Part shown: positions 1 to 5,071 of the stretch, in pieces
Numbering within the stretch: position 1 is the stretch's first letter
Layout of the letters: every line of letters starts with the position of its first letter
From: Bacteroidota bacterium
Lineage (GTDB): Bacteria; Bacteroidota; Bacteroidia; Chitinophagales; Chitinophagaceae
Assembly: GCA_023391895.1 (NCBI GenBank)
Contig: JAEWAC010000063.1
Coordinates: forward strand, 1-5,071
Direction of reading: 5' to 3'
DNA length: 5,071 nt
Translations under genes and position numbers: made by a program
Notes under the pieces: generated by a model
Seen by the model: only the letters and a program-made list of their open reading frames with translations
What the model was told of the DNA's origin: nothing
Databases searched by the model: none

Positions 1-1329
1 GGGCAAATGCACTCTTTCATACGCTTGGGGCAAAGGCCCTGCAAAAGGTTTGATCCCCACCAGAATAGCGGCATACAGCAGTAATATATTAGTCAGTACG
101 GAAATGGTGGTTACAGCAATAGCCCCCACCTCCGAAGCCAATGTAGATCCATAGATCAGGTCTTTACCTACAAAACCAAAACTGGGTGGTATGCCAGAGT
201 TGGACAACATGGCCAGAAAACCCGCAATGGCCACCGGCATCATTACTTTTCTCAGGCCTGATAACCTGCTGATATCCCTGGTGCCTGTTTCATGATCAAT
301 AATGCCGGTTACCAGAAACAGGCTGGCTTTATATAATGCGTGTACGATAATGAAAACAGCGGCAGCCAGTAAAGCCTCAGGTGTCCCCAGGCCTAGTAAA
401 AACACCAACATGCCCAGCGCCGATATGGTAGAGTAGGCCAGGATTTCCTTCAGGTCTTTTTTAAAAATGGAATGAAAGGCGGCATAAAGCATGGTAAAGC
501 CCCCTACGATTATTAAGGTATTATTCCATACCGCTACACTGCCTAATATAGGGGTGAACCGGGCCAGCAAATACACGCCGGCCTTAACCATGGTGGCCGA
601 ATGCAGGTAAGTGGAAACCGGTGTTGGCGCCTTCATGGCACCGGGCAACCAAAAATGCAGGGGGTATTGAGCAGATTTGGAAAAAGCAGCAATAAAAAGG
701 AAAATAATAATTAATAAGTAAAGCCCATGTTCTTTCAAAACCGCTGCTGATCCCATCATTTCGCTGATAGAATAGGTTCCGGCAACATTTCCGATAAGCG
801 CAAAAGCCGCCAGCAAAAAGAACCCACCTAAACCGGTAACAGCCAGAGATATCAAAGCTGCTTTCCGGGACTCTTTACTCTCATTATTATACCCGATGAG
901 AAAAAATGAACTGATGCTCGTTAGTTCCCAAAATACAAATAGGGTAAAAATATTATCCGACAGCACCATGCCTAACATGGCCCCCATAAATAAGCAGAGG
1001 TATCCATAAAACCGGTCCAGATAACGGTCTCCCTTCATGTAGGCGGATGTATATAAAAAGACCAGTGTACCAATGCCTGTTATCATCAGGGCAAAAAGAA
1101 GAGAAAGCCCATCGATCAGGAAATTAAAGTTGATGCCCATGGAAGGCACCCAATTATAGGAAATAAGAGCGTTTTGCTGAAGCGATATATCCTGAATAAA
1201 GGTCAGGAAATAAATGAACAAACTTAGCGGAAGAGCCGTCATGGTAACAGACCATTTCCCACGCAACAGTTTTCCCAAAAAGGGAACAAATGAGGCTACA
1301 ATAAAACCAGAAAGTACAGCTAATAACAT
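1..1329 (-). CDS. mrpA: Mrp-type Na+/H+ antiporter subunit A, N-terminal part (runs off left edge)
   Basis: This is the large subunit of the multisubunit Mrp (Mnh/Sha) Na+/H+ antiporter, an inner-membrane complex that expels Na+ in exchange for protons and is related to complex I subunit NuoL. The frame is open for 443 codons to the window edge. The family is usually about 750-800 residues, so the C-terminal third or more is missing. Visible hallmarks are the transmembrane glutamate in FWELTSISSFFLIGY (E135), the proton-channel stretch FSKSAQYPLHFWLPGAM (about 216-232, K218), the APTPVSTYLHSATMVKAG segment (about 234-251, H243 and K249), HALYKASLFLV (H330, K334) and the MrpA-typical GIIDHETGTRDIS (about 342-354). 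The protein is almost wholly hydrophobic helices. ATG at 1329 is the only ATG between the upstream in-frame stop (1404-1402) and the conserved sequence. I see no strong ribosome binding site. The remaining mrp genes would be expected to the left. NuoL or HyfB is less likely because of the DHETGTRD segment. Confidence 0.93.
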   Translation of the reverse strand, partial: MLLAVLSGFIVASFVPFLGKLLRGKWSVTMTALPLSLFIYFLTFIQDISLQQNALISYNWVPSMGINFNFLIDGLSLLFALMITGIGTLVFLYTSAYMKGDRYLDRFYGYLCLFMGAMLGMVLSDNIFTLFVFWELTSISSFFLIGYNNESKESRKAALISLAVTGLGGFFLLAAFALIGNVAGTYSISEMMGSAAVLKEHGLYLLIIIFLFIAAFSKSAQYPLHFWLPGAMKAPTPVSTYLHSATMVKAGVYLLARFTPILGSVAVWNNTLIIVGGFTMLYAAFHSIFKKDLKEILAYSTISALGMLVFLLGLGTPEALLAAAVFIIVHALYKASLFLVTGIIDHETGTRDISRLSGLRKVMMPVAIAGFLAMLSNSGIPPSFGFVGKDLIYGSTLASEVGAIAVTTISVLTNILLLYAAILVGIKPFAGPLPQAYERVHLP

Positions 1330-1408
1330 GCATGATAATTTAAGACCGGCAAGAGCAATACCTTCACAGACCGGGTTCCAGTTAAATACAATAAATAGAA
1401 ACTAGCAC

Positions 1409-1431
1409 GCCCCACTCCCTCTAAATGGGGC
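1409..1431 (-). promoter_or_regulatory. Small hairpin upstream of mrpA, possible leader structure
   Basis: GCCCCA at 1409-1414 pairs exactly with TGGGGC at 1426-1431 across an 11-base loop. This makes a GC-rich 6-bp stem about 80 bases upstream of the mrpA ATG in otherwise AT-rich DNA. If transcription of mrpA begins further upstream, the stem would sit in its 5' leader. No U-run follows on either strand, so it does not look like a finished rho-independent terminator. A regulatory role is an inference and chance is possible. Confidence 0.3.
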
Positions 1432-1591
1432 AACACAATTTAGTTTTATCCGCTTATTCTAAAAAATTAAAAATCCTGCTTTCATGCGCATCATACTTGA
1501 TCTTGCTGAAAAGGATGTTCATGCTAAAATATTAAAAGAAGTGGTTTTATAAATGTTCATGTGGTTGTTGAGCTTTTCTAAACTTTCAATT

Positions 1592-1621
1592 TTTAACGCT
1601 TCTGCAAGCAGAACAGTTAAA
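1592..1621. repeat. 30-bp imperfect palindrome (inverted repeat)
   Basis: Two arms are symmetric about position 1606.5: TTTAAC and TTCTGC on the left (1592-1597, 1600-1605), GCAGAA and GTTAAA on the right (1608-1613, 1616-1621). Only the inner two pairs at 1598-1599 and 1614-1615 mismatch, so 12 of 14 pairs match around a 2-base centre. This could be an operator for a dimeric regulator, a cruciform, or a remnant repeat. On the plus strand a T5 run lies a few bases beyond it, but the stem is AT-rich and the spacing poor for a terminator. It is about 260 bp upstream of mrpA. Confidence 0.45.
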
Positions 1622-1989
1622 CGCTTTTTATGATGTTTCAAGGCTGCTACATGTATACATTATAAAAGCTTCAAAACCCTTTACCTGATCCAGAAAGTTG
1701 GAATGCTAATAATACTAAAGGTACAAGCGTTTCAATTTTACTTAATCTGACGCGAATACGACAGAGCTTATACCATCAATGCCGTATGTACATCTGATCG
1801 CATTAAAGGAAATAGAATTATAAAAAGTTGAGGTAAACTTTAACAGAATGTGCAATGAGGAGGCGGTAGCTAACAGCAGGAAAACTCATCAGGATTAAGC
1901 CCTTGTATGCCGCAACTTTCTAATACCTTCTTTAGGTGAAGCAAAAGCCCCATAAAGCTGTTTAATATATTGATGCTTTTGTTTATTAT

Positions 1990-2187
1990 TTAATATAGAA
2001 TATATACTGGATGCAGATCAGGCATTAAACTTCGAACTGACTTGATAGCAAATTCCATTTCACAAGTATATCTCTGCTTTCGATTAAAGTAACCCTTATG
2101 GCCATTTAATTCATTTGAGGGATTTACCAGAAGGCTTTGCAGTATCGCCGAGTTTACGATAATGATCGTGTAGGCAGATCTCTCCAT
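1990..2187 (-). CDS. Doubtful 65-codon ORF, possibly a decayed response-regulator-like fragment
   Basis: The ORF starts with ATG directly after an in-frame TAG and begins 27 bases after the quinone oxidoreductase stop. I do not recognise it with confidence. An early hydrophobic strand (YTIIIV, about residues 6-11) followed by a helix, and later AIKSVRSLMPDL (about 47-58), recalls the first strand and the alpha2-beta3 part of receiver domains (IIIVDD... and ...LxPDLVxxD). However, the acidic pair after IIIV is NS here, and the phospho-acceptor Asp expected after PDL is absent. A second minus-strand frame over the same bases also has a short open piece (2203-2114, MVFDVDGEICLHDHYRKLGD...). The stretch may therefore be a frameshifted remnant or random ORFs in AT-rich DNA. 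No ribosome binding site is visible. Confidence 0.15.
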   Translation of the reverse strand: MERSAYTIIIVNSAILQSLLVNPSNELNGHKGYFNRKQRYTCEMEFAIKSVRSLMPDLHPVYILY

Positions 2188-2213
2188 CTACATCGAAAAC
2201 CATAAATTATTTT

Positions 2214-3188
2214 TTAACATGGCGCCACCAATACGATTTTACCGATGTGCCGGCTGCTTTCCATTAAGCGGTGGGCTTCGGCCGCTTCCTCCAGCGGAAA
2301 GGTTTTATAAACAACCGGCCTGAACCCTCCCTGGTGGATGATGGGCCAAACCCACTTTTCCACTTCTCCCGCCAATGCGCTTTTAAACGCCACATCCCTA
2401 TTGCGCAGGGTACTTCCGGTAAGGGTCAGACGCTTGCGCATAATGTCCAGCACATTCACGAGAGCTTCTCCACTTTTCATTGCATTGATAAAGACCATGC
2501 GTCCGTCTGTATTAAGCAATCGCAGGCCCTTGGCTACGTAATCGCCACCTACCATATCGAGGATCACATCTATACCTTCCCCTTTCAATGCTGCTTCAAA
2601 GTCGTGCTCCCGGTAATTGATGCACCGGTCGGCACCCAGATCCCTGCAGGCGGCACATTTTTCTTCGCTGCCGGCGGTGGCAAAAACCCTGGCCCCTATG
2701 GCTCTAGCCAGTTGTATAGCCGTGGTTCCAATGCCGCTGCTTCCCCCATGCACCAGGAAGTGTTCACCTTTTTTTAAACCACCCCGCTGAAAGACATTGT
2801 GCCAGACGGTAAATACCGTTTCGGGCAGTGAACTGGCCTGGACAAAATCTAAAGTATCTGGAAGGGGCAAACAACAGCCCTCTGCTGCCAGGGCATACTG
2901 GGCGTATCCGCCCCCGCTGACGAGCGCACAAACGCTGTCACCCCGCTTCCACCGGCTCACCCCTTGGCCACAGGCCTCGATGATGCCCGCCACTTCCAGT
3001 CCGGGTATATCAGGTGAGGCGCCGGCCGGTGGCGGGTAATGGCCCTTTCGTTGTGCCACATCCGGCCGGTTCACACCGGCTGCCTTTACGCCAATCAGCA
3101 CTTCACCAGCCCCGGGCTGCGGCGTGGGTCGCTGCTGGAGTTGGAGCACATCGGGCTCACCGGGCTGGGTAATAACAACGGCTTCCAT
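2214..3188 (-). CDS. NAD(P)H quinone oxidoreductase, PIG3/zeta-crystallin type (MDR superfamily)
   Basis: This is a complete 324-residue zinc-free medium-chain dehydrogenase/reductase of the PIG3 (TP53I3)-like quinone reductase family, a cytoplasmic enzyme expected to reduce quinones with NADPH. The N-terminal GroES-like substrate domain shows AAGVNRPDVAQRKGHYPPP (about 36-54) and IPGLEVAGIIEACG (about 61-74). SLPETVFTVWHNVF (about 120-133) leads into the Rossmann domain, with the nucleotide-binding loop HGGSSGIGTTAIQLA (about 147-161), GSEEKCAACRDLGAD (NADP-side region) and later DVILDMVGG. The C-terminus SSRHIGKIVLV is typical, and the length matches the family (about 320-335). The zinc ligands of alcohol dehydrogenases are absent. 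The start is fixed: a TAA codon lies in frame immediately before the ATG. An overlapping out-of-frame ATG begins 10 bases upstream. By eye the gene is more G+C-rich than its surroundings. It stands alone, with a dead gene upstream and no gene closely following. The physiological substrate cannot be read from sequence. Confidence 0.94.
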   Translation of the reverse strand: MEAVVITQPGEPDVLQLQQRPTPQPGAGEVLIGVKAAGVNRPDVAQRKGHYPPPAGASPDIPGLEVAGIIEACGQGVSRWKRGDSVCALVSGGGYAQYALAAEGCCLPLPDTLDFVQASSLPETVFTVWHNVFQRGGLKKGEHFLVHGGSSGIGTTAIQLARAIGARVFATAGSEEKCAACRDLGADRCINYREHDFEAALKGEGIDVILDMVGGDYVAKGLRLLNTDGRMVFINAMKSGEALVNVLDIMRKRLTLTGSTLRNRDVAFKSALAGEVEKWVWPIIHQGGFRPVVYKTFPLEEAAEAHRLMESSRHIGKIVLVAPC

Positions 3189-3244
3189 TTAGCTGCATCT
3201 TTGGTTTGCTTTTCAACTGAAAATCACAGGTTCTAAAAACACTC

Positions 3245-3252
3245 CAAAGCTA
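3245..3252 (-). promoter_or_regulatory. Candidate Bacteroidota -7 promoter element for the quinone oxidoreductase
   Basis: Read on the minus strand the bases are TAGCTTTG, an exact match to the Bacteroidota primary-sigma -7 consensus TAnnTTTG. The element ends 56 bases before the ATG at 3188, which would give a leader of about 50 bases. It lies just after the stop codon of the acetyltransferase pseudogene, so the downstream gene would be transcribed independently of it. I see no clear TTTG or TTG -33 element at the usual spacing. The call therefore rests on the -7 match and the position. Confidence 0.45.
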
Positions 3253-3260
3253 AACCTTGT

Positions 3261-3806
3261 TTATTTATTCTCCTTTGAGAGAAATAAACACTTTTTCTTC
3301 CTAATTGCTTTCATATCTTGAGTAACAACTGCACCTGCTGCCACATCCGTATTCTTATCAATGGTTACACCTTATAGAGTTGTAGCCACAGCACCCATCT
3401 ATGCCTTTTGATAATTATTAGCTTGAGTAAGTGGCATTTTATCTGTTGAGTCTAAGGGTTGATTGATCACGACAAGGTTTAGTTTCGAACCAATGGGCAC
3501 GTTTTCCTCTGAGGTAATACTGCTATTGTCCATAAACGTGCAGGCATGATTGACAAAGACGTTTTACGGATGTCGGTTTTTGGTTAGCAGTTGAAATAGA
3601 CTGGTGTTCAATAACAAACGTATCGCCTACCTTTTTGTCCATCAATTTACTAAAAACGCTTCAGTTTTTTCAAAGCAATTGGTGACAAGGTTGTTCAGTT
3701 CAGCAGTCTTACAAATTGCTTTAAAGTTAACACCATAGATTTCCGGTAGCTTGGCTCATCCTGGTGAAGAATTTCTCCTAACCTGTCCCGTACAATTTTT
3801 ATTCAT
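3261..3806 (-). pseudogene. Decayed hexapeptide-repeat sugar O-acetyltransferase (maltose/galactoside acetyltransferase-like)
   Basis: This is the remnant of a left-handed beta-helix acetyltransferase of the LacA/Maa/NodL group, which moves acetyl from acetyl-CoA to sugars. Family-like pieces appear in the right order but in three frames. They are VRDRLGEILHQDEPSY near the N-terminus (ending about 3746), then TAELNNLV in a second frame (about 3690-3720), then FSKLMDKKVGDTFVI in a third frame (around 3610-3655, compare GKKVDDTFxxFPPFYTD). After that come NVFVNHACTFMD (3563-3528), VVINQPLDSTDKMPLTQ (compare NHPLD), and the hexapeptide turn GVTIDKNTDVAAGAVVTQDM (3371-3312) in the second frame again. 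In-frame stops are TAA 3566-3564, TAG 3401-3399 (where the family has Trp of the VWxGxGA turn) and TAA 3374-3372 (before GVTI). The usual PDNxVVxGxPAKxI tail is missing and replaced by KAIRKKKCLFLSKENK, suggesting a further deletion. Remaining length (about 180 codons) is close to the family size. No functional protein is expected. Frameshift points are approximate. Confidence 0.85.
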
Positions 3807-3907
3807 GATTAGGAATGGCACTATGCCTTGAAGTCTAAAAAAGCCCAATAAAGAGCTAAAAAATGTATCCTTACTCTTATAATAAAGCTTAGCTATCTTG
3901 CTTGCAT

Positions 3908-5071
3908 TTAATTTATCAGCCTTTCCCTGATTTTAAATTCTTCAAGGTCTATCAAGGCTTCGTACTTTCTGATTAATTCTTCATCAAATTCAGCATGGTG
4001 GTTCATTCCTTTAAGTAGGTTCCTTTGCTGTTCTAAAAGGTCCAGACAAATATTGAGGTAAGTTGTGAGATCATTCTGGCTGGAGTTCATCAATGCCCCC
4101 CAATCCTGCTGCAAAAAATTCAAATCAAGCTGCAGTCTTTCCAACAGGTTATTCAAGTATTTATTATGGCGCCTTTCTTCATCATACTTTTCTTCCAGAT
4201 GTTTCAACGACACCTTCGCCATTTTTGACTGGATGGTCCGCTCCTGTTCCGGAGCTGGCATCGGACTGTATTTGTCTTCCAACTTTACCTTTCTAATGAT
4301 CCAGGGAAGCGTTAAGCCTTGCAAAACCAGGGTGACTAAAATGACAATAAAGGTTATAAAGAGAATAAGATTCCTATATGGGAAAGGCTGTGTATGGTTG
4401 ATGACTAGAGGAACCGACAAAGCAGCTGCCAATGATACAACTCCACGCATACCGGCCCATCCAAGAACGACGGGGCCTTTCCAGCCTGGGTTAGGGTCTG
4501 CTACTGTAATAAAACGGCTCACTACTCTTGTAAAAAGAGCAGCGCCAAATGTGCAAAGAAAGCGGGTTATAATGAGCACAGCAGTAATAGCTAAACCATA
4601 CCCGATAGCTGTACCGACACCAATATCACCCAATTGTGCCGTGATGACAGGTAACTCCAATCCGATAAGCAGGAAAATAAGTCCGTTCAAAACAAAGACA
4701 ATGTTGGTCCAGACATTCACGCCTTCGATGCGGCTGCGGTAGTTGAGCATGTTCTGACGTTTGCTCGATAAAAAAAGCCCGCCGCTAACAACAGATAGTA
4801 CACCCGAGAAATGAAAATGTTCCGCAGCGTAGTACATGCAATAAGGGGCGACTAAAGTCAAAATGATTTCAATGCTCGGTGTTGTGGGCAACAAACGATT
4901 GATGGTGTAGAAAATAAAGCCTACACACAGACCGATAAGAATGCCCATAAAAACAACCAGTAAAAAAGTGGTGGCGGCTTCTTGAAAATGGAATTGACCA
5001 ACCATTACTGCGGCCAAGGCAAAACGAAAAACGATGAGGGAAGAGGCGTCGTTCAGCAGGCTTTCTCCTTC
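3908..5071 (-). CDS. CPA1-family Na+/H+ antiporter (NhaP-like), C-terminal part (enters from right edge)
   Basis: This inner-membrane secondary transporter exchanges Na+ (or another monovalent cation) for H+, supporting pH and salt homeostasis. The frame is open to the right edge, giving 388 codons. Bacterial members with this layout are about 520-550 residues, so roughly the first 140 are missing and no true start is visible. A TTG at 5017 is internal, because conserved sequence continues upstream of it. The visible part opens with EGESLLNDASSLIVFRFA, carrying the Asn-Asp pair (N7-D8 of the visible part) that forms the ion-binding ND motif of CPA1 exchangers. Further hydrophobic segments lie at about 34-57, 67-102, 122-143 (FVLNGLIFLLIGLELP), 151-174, 198-222 (GWAGMRGVVSLAAALSVP, with the conserved Arg at 209) and 234-258. 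From about 260 the chain is hydrophilic and rich in Glu, Lys, Leu and Gln, fitting a helical, possibly coiled-coil cytoplasmic tail typical of this subgroup. About 100 bases separate its stop from the pseudogene. I see no convincing terminator. Confidence 0.92.
   Translation of the reverse strand, partial: EGESLLNDASSLIVFRFALAAVMVGQFHFQEAATTFLLVVFMGILIGLCVGFIFYTINRLLPTTPSIEIILTLVAPYCMYYAAEHFHFSGVLSVVSGGLFLSSKRQNMLNYRSRIEGVNVWTNIVFVLNGLIFLLIGLELPVITAQLGDIGVGTAIGYGLAITAVLIITRFLCTFGAALFTRVVSRFITVADPNPGWKGPVVLGWAGMRGVVSLAAALSVPLVINHTQPFPYRNLILFITFIVILVTLVLQGLTLPWIIRKVKLEDKYSPMPAPEQERTIQSKMAKVSLKHLEEKYDEERRHNKYLNNLLERLQLDLNFLQQDWGALMNSSQNDLTTYLNICLDLLEQQRNLLKGMNHHAEFDEELIRKYEALIDLEEFKIRERLIN

Larger units (their letters stand above)
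1330..2213. other. AT-rich gene-poor interval between mrpA and the quinone oxidoreductase
   Basis: This stretch of nearly 900 bp is visibly richer in A+T than the genes beside it, and stops are frequent in all six frames. It contains a short hairpin near mrpA, a 30-bp imperfect palindrome, and a doubtful 65-codon ORF at its right end, each listed separately. On the plus strand a 22-codon ORF (1484-1552, MRIILDLAEKDVHAKILK...) resembles the first strand and helix of small Bacteroidota antitoxin-like proteins that begin M-x-I-x-L-x-ADKDV. It then stops, and I could not follow it in another frame. On the minus strand a second frame gives short open pieces (2203-2114 and about 2002-1892, the latter containing KHQYIKQLYGAFASPKEG) that I do not recognise. 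The pattern suits decayed genes plus the upstream region of mrpA. I see no RNA gene. Confidence 0.6.

Noticed and set aside
1214..1405. 63-codon plus-strand ORF over the start of mrpA
   Set aside because: It lies antisense to conserved MrpA codons and its translation has no recognisable features.
1434..1442. TAAATTGT on the minus strand as a -7 promoter element for mrpA
   Set aside because: It matches TAnnTTTG only with a shift in the T-run and has no -33 partner, so it is too weak to call.
1484..1552. 22-codon plus-strand ORF as an intact small antitoxin gene
   Set aside because: The resemblance is limited to the first dozen residues. The ORF stops early and no continuation or toxin partner was found.
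1651..1660. Perfect 10-bp palindrome ATGTATACAT
   Set aside because: It is short and AT-rich and could easily arise by chance. The symmetry does not extend outward.
2271..3236. Several plus-strand ORFs of 65-168 codons opposite the quinone oxidoreductase
   Set aside because: They are antisense shadows of a well-conserved, G+C-rich gene. None shows family motifs.
3813..3907. Possible terminator after the CPA1 antiporter (AGCTAA and TTAGCT on the minus strand)
   Set aside because: The stem is only 6 bp, AT-rich, with a loop of about 29 bases. This is not a convincing rho-independent terminator.
4065..4742. 225-codon and 67-codon plus-strand ORFs opposite the CPA1 antiporter
   Set aside because: They are antisense to conserved transmembrane segments and the hydrophilic tail, with no recognisable domain.

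Overview
The window reads as ordinary chromosomal DNA from a member of the Bacteroidota, possibly a Chitinophagaceae-like or other environmental lineage. That placement is an inference. It rests on moderate G+C in the genes with AT-rich gaps, no convincing Shine-Dalgarno sequences at the visible starts, a match to the Bacteroidota -7 promoter element (TAnnTTTG) in front of one gene, and the general style of the proteins. I see no mobile element, CRISPR array, tRNA or rRNA.

All recognisable genes lie on the minus strand, so transcription runs right to left. From the right edge: (1) 5071-3908 is the C-terminal part of a CPA1-type (NhaP-like) Na+/H+ antiporter that enters from outside the window. 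(2) 3806-3261 is a badly decayed hexapeptide-repeat sugar O-acetyltransferase, recognisable in three frames with several stops. (3) 3188-2214 is an intact PIG3-type NAD(P)H quinone oxidoreductase, probably with its own promoter just beyond the dead gene. (4) 2213-1330 is a gene-poor AT-rich stretch holding only short doubtful ORFs, a 30-bp imperfect palindrome and a small hairpin. (5) 1329-1 is the N-terminal 443 codons of MrpA, the large subunit of a multisubunit Mrp-type Na+/H+ antiporter, which runs off the left edge and is normally the first gene of an mrp operon.

Functionally, two unrelated kinds of monovalent cation/proton antiporter lie in the same orientation about 2.6 kb apart, with a stand-alone redox enzyme and decayed sequence between them. 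This could reflect a loose grouping for pH and Na+ homeostasis, but nothing shows co-regulation. The clearest non-routine observation is the acetyltransferase pseudogene. I found no convincing evidence of a new biological system.
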